Source of the DNA: Halicephalobus mephisto
Lineage: Eukaryota; Nematoda; Chromadorea; Rhabditida; Panagrolaimidae
Assembly (NCBI GenBank): GCA_009193035.1
Contig: SWDT01000027.1
Location: 124,001-188,000 of the forward strand
Direction: 5' to 3'
DNA: 64,000 nucleotides
The notes below the pieces were generated by a model, which worked only from the letters and a program-made list of their open reading frames with translations, ran no database searches and was not told the DNA's origin. This document shows positions 43,261-54,850 of this stretch, piece by piece. A program made the position numbers and the translations under genes. Every line of letters begins with the position of its first letter. Position 1 is the first letter of the stretch.

Positions 43261-46200
43261 ATGACATCACGGGTTGCTGAATGTATTGAAGATGACGTTG
43301 AAAATCAGGATCTCGCTTCGACTTTATGTAGAACTAATCGTACGTTTTAGTTTTTAGATTTCATAACATCGATGTGATTTTCAGAACTCGTTAGTTGCTC
43401 AGGCTTGGCGGAAGGGGAGTATCTGGACCTGAAGCATATTCTACAAGCTGATCGCGTCAATGAATTCGAGAGCTATCGTCATCTACCGTTTCCCCAAGAA
43501 CTTAGAAGTCAACTTTCGAGTAAGTTCCGTTAATCCTAGCAATATGCCAGCTACTTTTCCAGAATCCCAAAGTAACATCTCGATGGGCCTATTGCCGGAA
43601 ATTTCTCGAGCTTGGATGAGTGTTGATAATGATTTGTTCTTTTGGAACTTCGACACTAAGTAAGTAACTTGTGAGATTTCATTTTCTACTTTGCTCTTCA
43701 GTGACGATGTGGCATTCTTCGACTCCATCCAGGACACAATCATCCAGATAGCTCTTGTAAAGCCTAAGGTTTCTTTGGTGGATCCGGGTGTCCATTTCGT
43801 ACTCGTTGTCGTTACTGCCACTGAGATTACCTTGCTAGCCGTTTGTTTTGTCGATGACCAGATGAAAATAATTCCTCGAGGAATCCCGATTAATTACAGT
43901 AAATCTCAAATGGTCATTCCAAGTGAAGTTTTGTTTGCGGTAAGTTGACTACATTTACGGAGGTTAACGGGACTAGCTCGTTTCAGACTCCCAACGATTG
44001 TGCTCGGCCGATCCAAGATATTGCCGGTACTGCAAATGGAAGAATTTTCTTCGCAAGTGGTGATTCCCTCTTTGAGTTGACGTATCAGAAAGGTACCTGG
44101 TTACGTGGATCCCGCTGTGATAAGCTCAACATCAGCAAGAGCTTCATTAGTCACTTCATCCCAGCTTTGAACTTTTTCACCACTCCAGAAGAGGTTCATC
44201 AAATTGCTGTTGACAACTCCAGGCACTTTCTCTACACTTTGGGCGAAAGAGGAACGATCCAATGTTTCGATCTCGAAGCAGACGGAACTAAGATAAGGAA
44301 AGTCAGCCATCTCTCCCTCGACGATATCCGGAACGAAGTTCGTATGAATTGCACTGTAGAAGATGAATTTCTTGCCTCAATCAAGTACATCAAGGCCATT
44401 CCATCCACTAAATCTCGTTACATTGCTCTGGAGGCTGTCACGTCAAAAGCACTAAGAATCTACTTTACAGTTTACAATCGTGATGATGTGAATTATGCCG
44501 GAGGAATTGATCAAACTCATGCCAGAGCTAAGGCATTGAAGGTCGTCCATGTACGGTATCCACCCTGCCATGTTTTCGGAATTCATTGTGGTAATCACAT
44601 TTACTCTGCTCACGTTGATACAGGTTTGGTTCTAGTTTTTGTAGTGCTTGTAATTTCCGGGATTTCAGAGGTTGTTTTTGTTGCTCAAATGCCAGAAAAT
44701 AATTCTACTATTTTAAATATTTTGTCTAGGTCTAGTTTTCAATACACAGAAACTGCTCATGTTGAATCGAATGCTGAATTTAATTTTGATGGTTATATTT
44801 GGGATTTTGCCAGGTTGCCACCCGATCCATTGCCACATTACGATGTTAATTTGATTCCGCCTGTGATGCCTCCGTGGGTCGCTTATGAGCATCTCGTTCC
44901 TAGTCGCAAGATCTATGTTCTGACTTCCGAAGGTGTTTACGTATTTTTGCAACATTCTCCATTGCAAATGTTTCGTCAAATTTTGCGTCTTTATGAAACA
45001 GATTCAAGACAATTTCAGTGGTTTTTGTCTGTTCATTTTGCTACTGAAGTTTGTATTATGGCTTTAATTGTTCTTTGTTCGACTGATCCAGAAGATGTTC
45101 CACTTCATGTAGGTCTTTAATTTACTGATCGGTTGGGATTAATTTGTTTCAGATGAGTGCAGCTAGAATCATTGTTGAATTTGGAGGAGAAGCGATAACA
45201 ACAGTCACGAACGAATATGACCATTCTTTCTATGCTCCCAATAATGTATCTGTGGCTAATGTATCTGCTTTTGTGAATACTCCATTGAAATCTTCTACTC
45301 CTCAAGGGAAATCCCCATTGCTTCATTATGGAACTCCTCATGTTAGATCTCCCTATAGTAATGATGAGAATATGCCAATTGAAATGGAACACATCCGTCC
45401 ATCAAGTAGACATGAGGCTATTTATATTTACTTCTCTCGATTGGTTTCTAGTTTTTGGTCCCGTAAAGTTTGCTTCAGAGAGAGGAATATTTTGGTGAAT
45501 AATTTACCAATGGAGGATGTGGAAAAAGCAGCAGTTCAAATTGAAAGATTGTTGACGACGATTCAACAACATAATTTGATTCATTTTAATACTACGGCAC
45601 CTCATTTGACTCCTACTTTGTTGAAAGCTGGAGAACAAGAACATAATTCTCTTCTTCAATTTTGTGAAATGGCTAAAACGACATATGAACTTTTGAATCT
45701 TTGGAAAATTTTAGATGAACATCAATTTCATATTTTGACTCGTTTACTTCCGGATGATGTCTATGCAGGATTTCCGGAATGTACTTTTAATGAATTGGTT
45801 GTTAGAAGTCGAGACTTAGGAGGGGAATTGGTTACTTGTGTGATTAAACACTATATTGGTGATGAAGCGACGACTGCATTGATTTCTCAGAGGTTGGGCG
45901 ATGAATGTCCTTCTTTGTTTACTTACCAAGATGCTATGTTGTTGAGAGCTTCTGAATATATTGCAACTGCTAGACATTTACCGTATGGAACGGAAAGATT
46001 CAATAATGTTCGGAAAGCTGTTGACATTATTCTCAAGTCTGTTGGAAGAGTTAATATGGATCTTGTTTTTAATCTTCTTCAACAGGTTCATGCTTATGAT
46101 GCTATTGTTGAGATTGTGTTAGAAAGAGCACAAAGTGATGATCCGACAAAAGTCGCTATTATTGCTTATAAGAAAAACCTTGATTTTGCTGAACCGAAAA

Positions 46201-47523
46201 TTCGTGATGCTGTTCGTGCTCGTGAAACATCGTACAAGTATATTAATGAACTTTTGCATATGCTTCAACAGAGGATTCAAGCTGGGACAACAAGTGATCA
46301 GACTAGTGATTTGTCTGTTCCTATGGCAATTAATCAGAGGGATGCAATTATTCAAACAATTCTTGATTGTGAAGATGAATTAGCTCAAGTTCATTTATTC
46401 CAATGGATGTTGAAAAATGGAATGGCTAATCAATTGGTTAATGTAAGTTTTTGAAGAGTTTTTAGTAGTAATTTCTATGGGTTTTTAGAAGCAACATAAA
46501 TTCTTTGAGGATTTTCTTTATCATGAACTTCATGAAGGAGCTGGTCGGGATTATTTGGAACTTTTGTGGCAGTATTATGAAAAGAATGGGAATTATCTTG
46601 CTGCAGCGAAACTGCTGCTTCAATACGCTGAAGATTCCACCAAGATTCCGTTAAAAGATAGATTGACGTATCTTTCACATGCGTTGTTGTGTATTCAGAC
46701 TGCTGGTGAATCTCGAGCTAATATTGAGTTGAAAAATAGAATACAAGAATTTTTGGCAGTTGCTCAAGTTCAACAATTGATGAAAGACGAAATTGAGAAA
46801 TCTAGTAAGATTATTCCTGAAGTACGTGAGAAGGCTTTGAAACATCTCGATGATAGGCTATTTACTTTGAATCAATTGTATGAAGAGTTTGCTGATCCCC
46901 TCCGATTACCCAAGATGAAATTGACAATTTTGAAATGTGCGAATCATTGTGATCCTGATGCTGTTGAAGGGATTTGGCATGAAATCCTTGTTCAGGATTT
47001 GGAAGGGTTTGAACATAATGAAACAGCTGACCAAGTTAGAAGAACCCTAACAGACACGTTATCGAAATTGTACAGAATGTATTCGACTTCTCAAGATTAC
47101 ATTCCGATGAATTATATTCTACGTGAAGTGCTGATGAAAGCATTTTCAAATGCAACTCCTCAATGGTTACCTCGTATTTGTATGGATTCTGGTATACCAC
47201 TTGCAGCATTGCTTTCTGTAGCAACAACAGTTTTTACAAATGATGATTTTTGGAGAAGGAATTCACGTGCTGTGGATTTTCTGGTTGATTTTGGGAAGTT
47301 TATTTTTGATGATTTTATCAAAAATGCTTCTTTAATGAGTGCTAATGATCGGTGAGTTTTGGAGAGTGTTTTGTTTTTAAGTGATGTTTTTAGATCTGTT
47401 TTGAAAGAGCAATGCTTGAAGTTTATCGCTACGTTGACTTTGAATACGAACGCAATTCGAGGAGGAGTAACTAGAATCCATGAATTCAAGATTTATGACG
47501 ATGAAATTAAATCTATTTTTTGA
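43261..47523 (+). CDS. npp-8: Nucleoporin Nup155 homologue
   Basis: Inner-ring nuclear pore scaffold needed for nuclear envelope assembly. Nine exons (43261..43339, 43385..43519, 43563..43659, 43702..43939, 43987..44623, 44669..45108, 45153..46442, 46489..47351, 47394..47523) join in phase to 1302 residues; human NUP155 is 1391. The N-terminal beta-propeller contains the family block GLLPEISRAWMSVDNDLFFW and PGVHFVLVVVTATEITLLAV; propeller blades extend to about residue 480 (KIYVLTSEGVYVFLQHSPLQ). The rest is alpha-solenoid (FLSVHFATEVCIMALIVLCS, RLLPDDVYAGFPECTFNELV, NGNYLAAAKLLLQYAEDSTK). Exons 5-9 become progressively AT-richer. Intron 44624..44668 is exactly 45 bases and stop-free, so its retention would add 15 residues in frame. 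Confidence 0.95.
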
Positions 47524-47715
47524 TTATTGAGGATACTTTGTTCTATTTTATGTTATGGTCTCTGTCTTTTCCAGTTTGAGATTCGATACGTTGTAATTTT
47601 GCGTTCATATCTCTCTTTAAAATTCCGGTTATTTTTGTGGTTTTTGGATTTTAAAGGTTTAACTACCTGGTATTTTGGGATTTTAGTGATTTCTTACTTT
47701 ATTTCTTGAGTTTAG
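47524..47715 (+). promoter_or_regulatory. Intercistronic region npp-8 / leo-1
   Basis: 192 bases, T-rich, without a clear AATAAA, ending GAGTTTAG directly before the ATG. Consistent with a nematode operon and SL2 acceptor. Confidence 0.5.
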
Positions 47716-49207
47716 ATGTCAAGTTCTGATGATAGTAGCTCTTCTTCTAGTGATGAAGGACCGAGACAGTATCAACAAGGTCCAAGTAGTCATTCTGGAT
47801 TGAGTGATGAAGAAGATAGTCAGCAAAAAAGTTTGTTTTTAACGGTGAATGGTTTTTTAATTGGTTTTTTTGTAGCTTCTCCTGTGACAAGTCCTCCAGC
47901 TCCTGCGCAAGAAACTCAAAAATCGTCTTCTTCTGCAGAATCTAGTCCGAGAAAGGATTCGTCAGATTCTGATTCGGATGTGCCAGCTCCTCGTCCTGCT
48001 TCTGCTTCTTCGTCGTCGTCATCATCATCATCATCTGGTGAAAGTGAAAAGAAGGAAAGTGAACAAGAAGATGAAAAAGAAGAATCAGTTAAGGATGTTA
48101 CAGTTGGAGATACTGCTATGCCAGAATTGTCGTCAGATTCAGACGATGGAAAAGAAGAAAAATCTCCAAAAGAAGCAAGTGATGACGATGGACCACGTCT
48201 GTATCACGAAGAAGAAGAAGTTGAAGCTCCTCAACCTCCTATTGAATATAGAATTCCGTTAGTTCGAGGAGATTATGGTAAAGACGGCCCAATTCTTACT
48301 CGATGGCCGAATTTTATCAGTGTTGATACTCATCCATTTATTGAAGAACTTTACGACACTGAAGGAGATGACATTAATGCAGTCGATGCGGAAGGGAGAT
48401 CTAGACTTCAGTTAAAAGTTGAAAATTGCATCAGGTGGAGGAATGTCCTTGATGCTGATGGAAATCCCGTTCTTGACGAAGACGGAAAACCAAAAAGAGA
48501 AAGCAACTGCAAAATGACGAGATGGAGCGATGGAACGTGAGTTTGTTTCGATCTGAGGATAACTAATAATGGAGATTGGTTTCAGAATGACATTGCACTT
48601 AGGATCTGAAGTTTATGAAATCAATGAACAGGAAATTAAAGAGTACAATCAATTATTCCTTCATATGCGAAGTGGTCTGCATGGAAATGCTGTGTTTAAA
48701 AAGAGATTTGCTTTCCGTCCACTTTCTACAGATTCCCTAACTCACAAGAAAATGACTATAACTATGGCTGAGAAGACGAATAAATCTCAGCGAGTTCAGC
48801 TTCTTGTGGATCCTGGATTTGATCCAGAAGCTGGTCGTGCTAATCTTGTGAGGAGAGAAGAAGAGAAATTGAGAGCGAATATCAGACGAGAACAACAGCA
48901 GAGGAAGCAGAAGGAAAGACAATATAGATCTGGACTTTCTTATGGGTTCCTTGAAGACAGAGAAGAGGATGATGATGACCCAGAATCCTTGGCTGCTATC
49001 AAGCGACAATATAACCCTAAGAGTCGATACGATCGTTTCGATGCTATTACAAGACGTTATGGGTCTTCGGAAGAAGATGACGATGATTCAAGGAGAATTG
49101 AACGTTCGAAGATTGAATCTGATGATGAGGAGGAACCAAGTTCTAGTTCGAAAAAGAAGGAAGAAAAGAAGAAGCGTAAGATTGTTATTTCTGATGATGA
49201 AGACTAG
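47716..49207 (+). CDS. leo-1: LEO1 homologue, Paf1 complex subunit
   Basis: Nuclear subunit of the Paf1 elongation complex, acting with RNA polymerase II. Exons 47716..47830, 47876..48536 and 48586..49207 join in phase to 465 residues. The N-terminal about 170 residues are low-complexity Ser/Asp/Glu (MSSSDDSSSSSSDEG), as in all LEO1 proteins. The conserved core follows: EYRIPLVRGDYGKDGPILTR WPNFISVDTHPF, RLQLKVENCIRWRNV, SNCKMTRWSDGTMTLHLGSE and KNKSQRVQLLVDP-like sequence (NKSQRVQLLVDPGFDPEAGR). The C-terminus is a basic/acidic tail. The first intron (47831..47875) is 45 bases and free of stops, so unspliced and spliced forms stay in one frame. Poly(A) signal AATAAA at 49279-49284. Confidence 0.96.
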
Positions 49208-49317
49208 TTATTTTGTGTATTTTGAAATTTTCGGATTGAAATTAAATATTCGGTTGCACTTTACCATGGAAATTAAAAAATAAAATTCCAAATTTGGTTA
49301 AATTAATATCAGAATTA

Positions 49318-49745
49318 TGGAAAGTAACTTTTGCAAGTCACTATTCACAAGATTTTTTGAATCGATCCGGGAATTGTCAGGATAGTGATTGAGGAAACAG
49401 ATTCCGCAGAATGTTAAACACTGTCCTAGGTTAGTGTAGTTGTGAAGAAAAATTGGATAGTGAGCGAAATATTTATTTCTAGTCACTATTTCAACAAGTT
49501 TTTAGTTTGGTTTCTTGTCAAGAAATTGCTGATAGTGACTGAAAAGGAACGATTTCAATGCATTTTTGAACACTATCTGGGATTTTTGGAAATGAACATT
49601 TTAGTCACTATTCAATTTTTCTTTTTTCAGTCACTATTCCAATGATTTGTAAAATTTTTCGAAAAAAACAGCTCCAGAAATTGCCGTGATAGTGACTGAA
49701 AACAGCGATTTCGATGCATTTTTGAACACTATTCAAAGTTTTCCA
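49318..49745. repeat. GGATAGTGACT hairpin array, cluster I
   Basis: About five diverged units, starting about 110 bases after leo-1. The longest conserved block is GATAGTGACTGAAAA with CGATTTCAATGCATTTTTGA ACACTAT, present at about 49530-49575 and 49686-49733. Confidence 0.85.
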
Positions 49746-50475
49746 GGAAGTAAAGTCGTCATTTTTTGCTCATATTTTTCCTATTTTTTGCAGTTTCATT
49801 TAAAATAAAATTAAATTCCGAATGAACCAACTAGAATGGTTCTATAAAGAAGTCGAGTTCAATGGCGTCCGCAAAATCGAAATTGAGTTTCCTTAGCTAA
49901 TCCAAACTCGGCAATTTTGGGCAAAACTAATCGGTCATCTGCGCATTTGAGAAAATTGAACCTGACTTGTTTTTCAAAAGTAAAGTTAAACTTGTTGACC
50001 ATCGAGAAAGAAGGATTTAGTTTATCTTTATTAAAATTTATTTCTTCCAAAATCTTAAGTGGAAAATTTAAATATTCAAAACTCCGAAAAAGATTTATTT
50101 TTAAAGTCGAGGTACGGTAAATAGTTTTCGATAAATAAACTCGCTAATTGATAAAAGGAAAATTATCTGGGAATTTTAAAAATCCGGGATAAATTAGGAA
50201 TAAAAATGTTAATTTCATTATTAATATTATTTCATATAATTAAGTGAGGAATTTAATAAAAAAAGTTCTTATACATAAACAAATAAATATATATATATAT
50301 ATAAATACAAATATATATGTTTATATTTATATTTATATATATATTTATATATATTCATATATGTTTATATATATATTTATTTATATATATTTATACATAT
50401 ATATACTGTATTAATGAATATAGTATATATAAATACAACATGTAGATAAATACTCACATATAGTATGTCCACAAA
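49746..50475. repeat. Intergenic DNA with TATATA microsatellite
   Basis: 49746-50150 is unique AT-rich sequence with no gene. 50285-50420 is an irregular (TATATATTTATA)n microsatellite. Confidence 0.8.
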
Positions 50476-50479
50476 ATCA

Positions 50480-50960
50480 TCTAAAAATTCAAATTTTAAT
50501 CTTCTGTAATTTCATAAATACTGAATAAATTTTGAAGATTTTTTCTTTGATAAGTTCAGATAACCTGCATATTTTTGTTAGACATTCTGTAAAATTAAGA
50601 ATTAATTTAATAGAAAAGTGAAAGAGAACACTTTTCTTTTGTAAAATTGAGCGAAAATAAAGTTTGGAACAGAACGCCAAAAGTTGGAAGTTAGTTTTTT
50701 GCTGTAGAGAGAACACTTTTCTTATTTTAGAAATATACGGAATGGCTTTAGAAACAGAACGCCAAAAGTTGGAAGTTAGTTTTACGATATATGGGGAATA
50801 TTTTTTATTCTTTAAAAATGTGCGAAATAAGGTTTAGAACAAAAGTTAAAAATGAAAAATCTCTTTGATGACGTAAGGAGAACACTTCTGTCAAAGTGAG
50901 TGTCGGAACAGAACGCCAAAAATTAAAAATCTTTGTGACGTAAGAGGAACATTTTGTACT
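50480..50960. repeat. GAGAACACTTTTCTT / AACAGAACGCCAAAAGTT tandem repeat
   Basis: Four diverged units of about 85-110 bases: GAGAACACTTTTCTT, AAATA..GAAAT, GGAACAGAACGCCAAAAGTT and GGAAGTTAGTTTT. The same family, in the same orientation, forms a cleaner array at 63220-63710. Confidence 0.85.
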
Positions 50961-51024
50961 AAAGTAAATTTAGTCATTATTAGGAATATCAAACTTTGTA
51001 AGCTAGCTTTCATCTGATACAATT

Positions 51025-51449
51025 TTTCTGAAACCGCGCCTAACTAGATGGAATCAAAAAGTGAGGGTTTCTGACAATAGTTTTCAGATTACTTGTTCTG
51101 GGTGCAATTGATGATAGGATTGCAATCTAAGATAAAATTGATTCTAATTGAGTATAATCAACGTACTAATACTTTTTTAACAGGGAACAAACATGGTCCA
51201 AACACGTTGATTGCATTCAGTTAGGATCGATCTTATGTTAGATTGCAATCCTACCATTAATTGCACTCAGTTGGGATCAATCTTATGTTAGATTGCAATC
51301 CTACCATTAATTGCACTAAGTTATAATCAATCTTATGTTAGATTGCAATCCTACCATTAATTACATCCAGTTAGAATCAGATAATCTGAAAATTGTAACC
51401 AGAAATTCTCACTTTTTGATTTTATTCAGTTAAGTGTGATTTCAGAAAA
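51025..51449. mobile_element. MITE-like element, copy 1
   Basis: About 425 bp with terminal inverted repeats of about 70 bp (TTTCTGAAACCGCGCCTAAC at the left; complement of TTTCTGAAATCACACTTAAC at the right; shared inner blocks ATCAAAAAGTGAG and TTTTCAGATTA). The centre has three tandem 57-60 base units with TCTTATGTTAGATTGCAATC CTACCATTAA. There is no coding capacity. An inverted copy lies at 62448-62875; homology continues about 85 bases to the right of this copy (to 51533). Confidence 0.9.
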
Positions 51450-51533
51450 TCTATGTTTTTTTGAAATTATTGTTTCATTTTATCAAAGTCAAAATTTGTG
51501 GTTTTCGTTCCAGGACAAAATCCGCAAAATTTT

Positions 51534-52249
51534 TCTAAATTATAAGGATTTTTGAGTTTTTAAAATAAGAAATGTCTACAGTATAATTAATAACAGTATT
51601 TTTCCTTTGTTGACGTGTGTATTTTTGTTTTTTCCGACACCATGGATCCACCTACTCTTTCGTCACCGAAGTACTCCCAAAGACCCAAATTCCCCCAAAC
51701 ACCCGAGTAATCCTTTTTGCAATAAATAAAATCCGTTTTTAAAACTTCAAAAATAACATAAATTTCGGTCAAAGGATCAAAGACGAATTTCCTTGGGGTA
51801 CTTAAATCCCGACTCGAAAGTACTTTCGATCTTTGGTTAAAATTATTTTTGAAATTCTTCTCAGATTACGTAATCTCCTATTTCCATCGACATCTGAATC
51901 CCTAGGTGTCAAGTAGGGTCAATACGGGTTTAACTTCCGAACAATTCAATTTTGAAATCAAATTTGTTTTAGTCGGAATTTTCCCACAATTTTTGGCGTT
52001 TTTGAAAAGGTGCCAATTTTCTCATCGAGATCATATTTCTTTTTTGACTTTTTGTTGTATTAGAAAATTGGTCCTCCACAAAATGAATGAAGCTAATGGC
52101 TTCAAAGTTATCAAAAGAATTTTTTATTTTATTTTCTTCTGATTTCAAATAGGAAATGTTATTTAAGGTCAGAGAGCAAAATAGAAAGAATTCGAAAACT
52201 CACTATTTGCTTTTTTCTAAAAGACAAAAAATGTCGACTAAAAAGCTAC
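51534..52249. other. Intergenic, no gene seen
   Basis: Unique AT-rich to mixed sequence with short frames on both strands. Nothing recognisable. Confidence 0.4.
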
Positions 52250-52860
52250 ATACTGCCCAAAAAGGAATATTCTGATCATAATTCTTCTTTTATGGTAAAA
52301 ATACTGGATAGTGTCCAAATGTTTATCAAAATTGTTTTTTAAACACTATCCTAACGATTTCTTGAGCTGTTTTTTTATTTAAAAAAGTATGAAAAAAATT
52401 AGAATACTGCCCAAAAAGGAATATTCTGATCATAATTCTTCTTTTATGGTAAAAATACTGGATAGTGTCCAAATGTTTATCAAAATTATTTTTTTAGACA
52501 CTATCCCAACAATTTCTTGAGCTGTTTTTTAAATATTAGAAAAGACACTAAGATAGTGACTAAAAAGAAATATTCTGGCCACAATTCTTCTTTCATGACA
52601 AAAATACTGGATAGTGTCCAATCTCTATCAAAATAATTTTTTTAGACACTATCCCAACAATTTCTCGAGCTGTTTTTTTGAAAGCAAAAGTTCCAAAAAC
52701 ACTGAATAGTGCTTAAAAAACTGTTTTTATGCATTTTCGGACACTATCACAATAATTTTCCGAAATATTTTTTCAATGATAAAAAATCAGATCCAATTGT
52801 GAACATTGATAGTGATTATTTTTAGTGATTGATTGTCATTTCTAGTCACTATCCAAATTC
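52240..52860. repeat. GGATAGTGTCC/GGATAGTGACT hairpin array, cluster J
   Basis: Three direct repeats of about 155 bases contain ACTGCCCAAAAAGGAATATT, CTGATCATAATTCTTCTTTT, ACTGGATAGTGTCC and ACACTATCC. The arm here is a variant, GGATAGTGTCC / GACACTATCC, changed on both sides so that pairing is kept. Spacer TTTCTTGAGCTGTTTTTT as in other clusters. Confidence 0.9.
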
Positions 52861-53524
52861 GTTATTGAAGTGGATTTCTGATTTTTATCTAATGCGGAAC
52901 ACGTCATTTTTCTTTGACCGAACCGAGGACCAAGTTTTCCTGTAATTGGCAATCTCAAAATACCGCCTTGAGCATCAACTTGACACTTTTCCCATAACTC
53001 GAGTTTTTCGCTTTTTGGACTTTTCTAACTTTGAAAATCCATTTTTTCCATCCAGCCAGTTTCGCTTCTTAAAACCCTTCTTCACGTATTTTCCAGTTAA
53101 GACCCTCTAATGACGCAGAAAATTTTAATTTTACAAACAAAATCGATCAAGTTAACACCCCTGAGGCAATTCCATATTTTTTGTAATTTTATATTCATTT
53201 TCGTAATTTGGATTTTTCTTGGTTAAAAAATAAGTCATTTATTTGAAAAAACTCAATTTAAAGTGGAGGACAGAAAATTGAAAAAATACGAATTTTTTTT
53301 CAGTCGAGTGGTAATTCTAGTTTGTAAAAATTCCGACGAAATTTTAAATTTAAAAAAAAATTTTAAAAAATTTGTTCGTTTTCAAAAAAAATTTTATTTT
53401 TAATTTTTTTGTAATTTTCGCGTCGGGACTTTAATTTAAAAAATGAGGTTTCAAATTGAGTTATAATTTGATTTCAAAAATGAGTCCTGGAACGATTTTT
53501 GTTTTTTTCTGTTTTCTTGTTCGA
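52861..53524. other. Intergenic, no gene seen
   Basis: 52870-53130 is unique and slightly GC-richer; 53130-53520 is AT-rich. No supported gene. Confidence 0.4.
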
Positions 53525-53990
53525 ATTTGAAATTACATTATTAAAAAATCAGGAATTTTCGAAAATTTGTCTTAATACGAATTTTCCAATAAGAACCGAA
53601 AATTGTAAAAATTAATATTTTTATATTTTTAAAATATAAATTATTAAAAAATCAGAAATTTTCGAAAATTGTTTTAACACGAATTTTTGAAATTTTCCAG
53701 TTGAGACCGAAAATTGTAAAGATTAATATTTTTATATTTTTAAAAAACATTAATTATTAAAAAATCAGGAATTTTCGAAAATTGTTTAAACACGAATTTT
53801 TGGAATTTTCCAGTTGAGACCGAAAATTGTAAAAATTAATATTTTTATATTTTTAAAATATAAATTATTAAAAAAAAATTTTCGAAAAATTTGTTTTAAC
53901 ATGAATTTTTGGAATTTTCCAATAAAGACCCAAAATTGTAAAGATTAATATTTTTATATTTTTGAAACATTTTAAATTACACTACTGTAC
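53525..53990. repeat. Four-copy tandem repeat, about 110-bp period
   Basis: Blocks of AATTTTCGAAAATTGTTT, AACACGAATTTTTGGAATTT TCCAGTTGAGACC, GAAAATTGTAAAAATTAATA and TTTTTATATTTTTAAAATAT repeat four times with a few differences. Confidence 0.9.
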
Positions 53991-54469
53991 ATATTTCGAA
54001 ATTTTCGCAATAAAAATTTAAAAAAATTGTTTCACTTCGAATTTCTGAATTTTCCAGTTAAAATCAGGAAATGCACAATTTAGTGTTTTTTAAATTTTAA
54101 ATTTTACTATTATATCGAAAATGTTTTAAAATTCTAATTGTCCCATTTTGAATTTTTAAAATTTTCTATTTTAAAAAATTGTAAAATTTAGTTTTTTTAG
54201 AATTATATTAAAAAATAAAAAATTTCGAATTTTCTATCCAAAACCAAAAATGTATAATTTAGTGTTTGCGGAGTTTTGCAAGGTTCCAAACCCCTCTGGC
54301 ACACCCCGGAAACCACAAACGAAGAAGTTCGTTAATAAAAAAATCCAGTTATTCTATTTAGCTTTTTTTCCGCGTTGTGTAGGATTCACTTTCCAGTACA
54401 GTATCACACAGTACAAAACTGAGATATTTGGACAAACTGTCGAAATAGAAAAGTAAACTAAAGAGGATC

Positions 54470-54850
54470 TGAAAAAATAGCCTGAATATCAGGGAGTGAG
54501 GGATACTGTAGGTCATGAACCAGATCCTCAGTTACCTTGTATAGGAGATATGTGATTGTATTTTTGTCTTATTGTTCTGGTGAAGATTACTGTAATATTT
54601 CTGTTTTCTATTTTAACAGTTACTATCTAAAAAACAGCTTTAATAAAAATAGTGACTGAAAATGGACACTATCTTCACTTGAGCTGTCACAGTTACTGTC
54701 GAAATAGAAAACCAGACTGAAGAGGATTTGAAAAAATAACCTGAATATCAGGGAGTGCGGGATACTGTAGGTCATAAGTAATACACTTGATTTTCTTGTG
54801 TGGAAGATATGTGATTGTATTTTTGTTCTAGTGAAGATTACCAATATACT
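54470..54850. repeat. Two tandem copies of the 36.9-kb repeat plus hairpin cluster K
   Basis: Copies at about 54470-54605 and 54712-54850, inverted with respect to 36832-36968. Between them (54615-54705) is a short pair of GGATAGTGACT-type arms with AAAACAGCTTTAATAAAAAT. Both copies include the reading frame GGAGATATGTGATTGTATTT seen in the ORF at 36398-36868. Confidence 0.85.
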
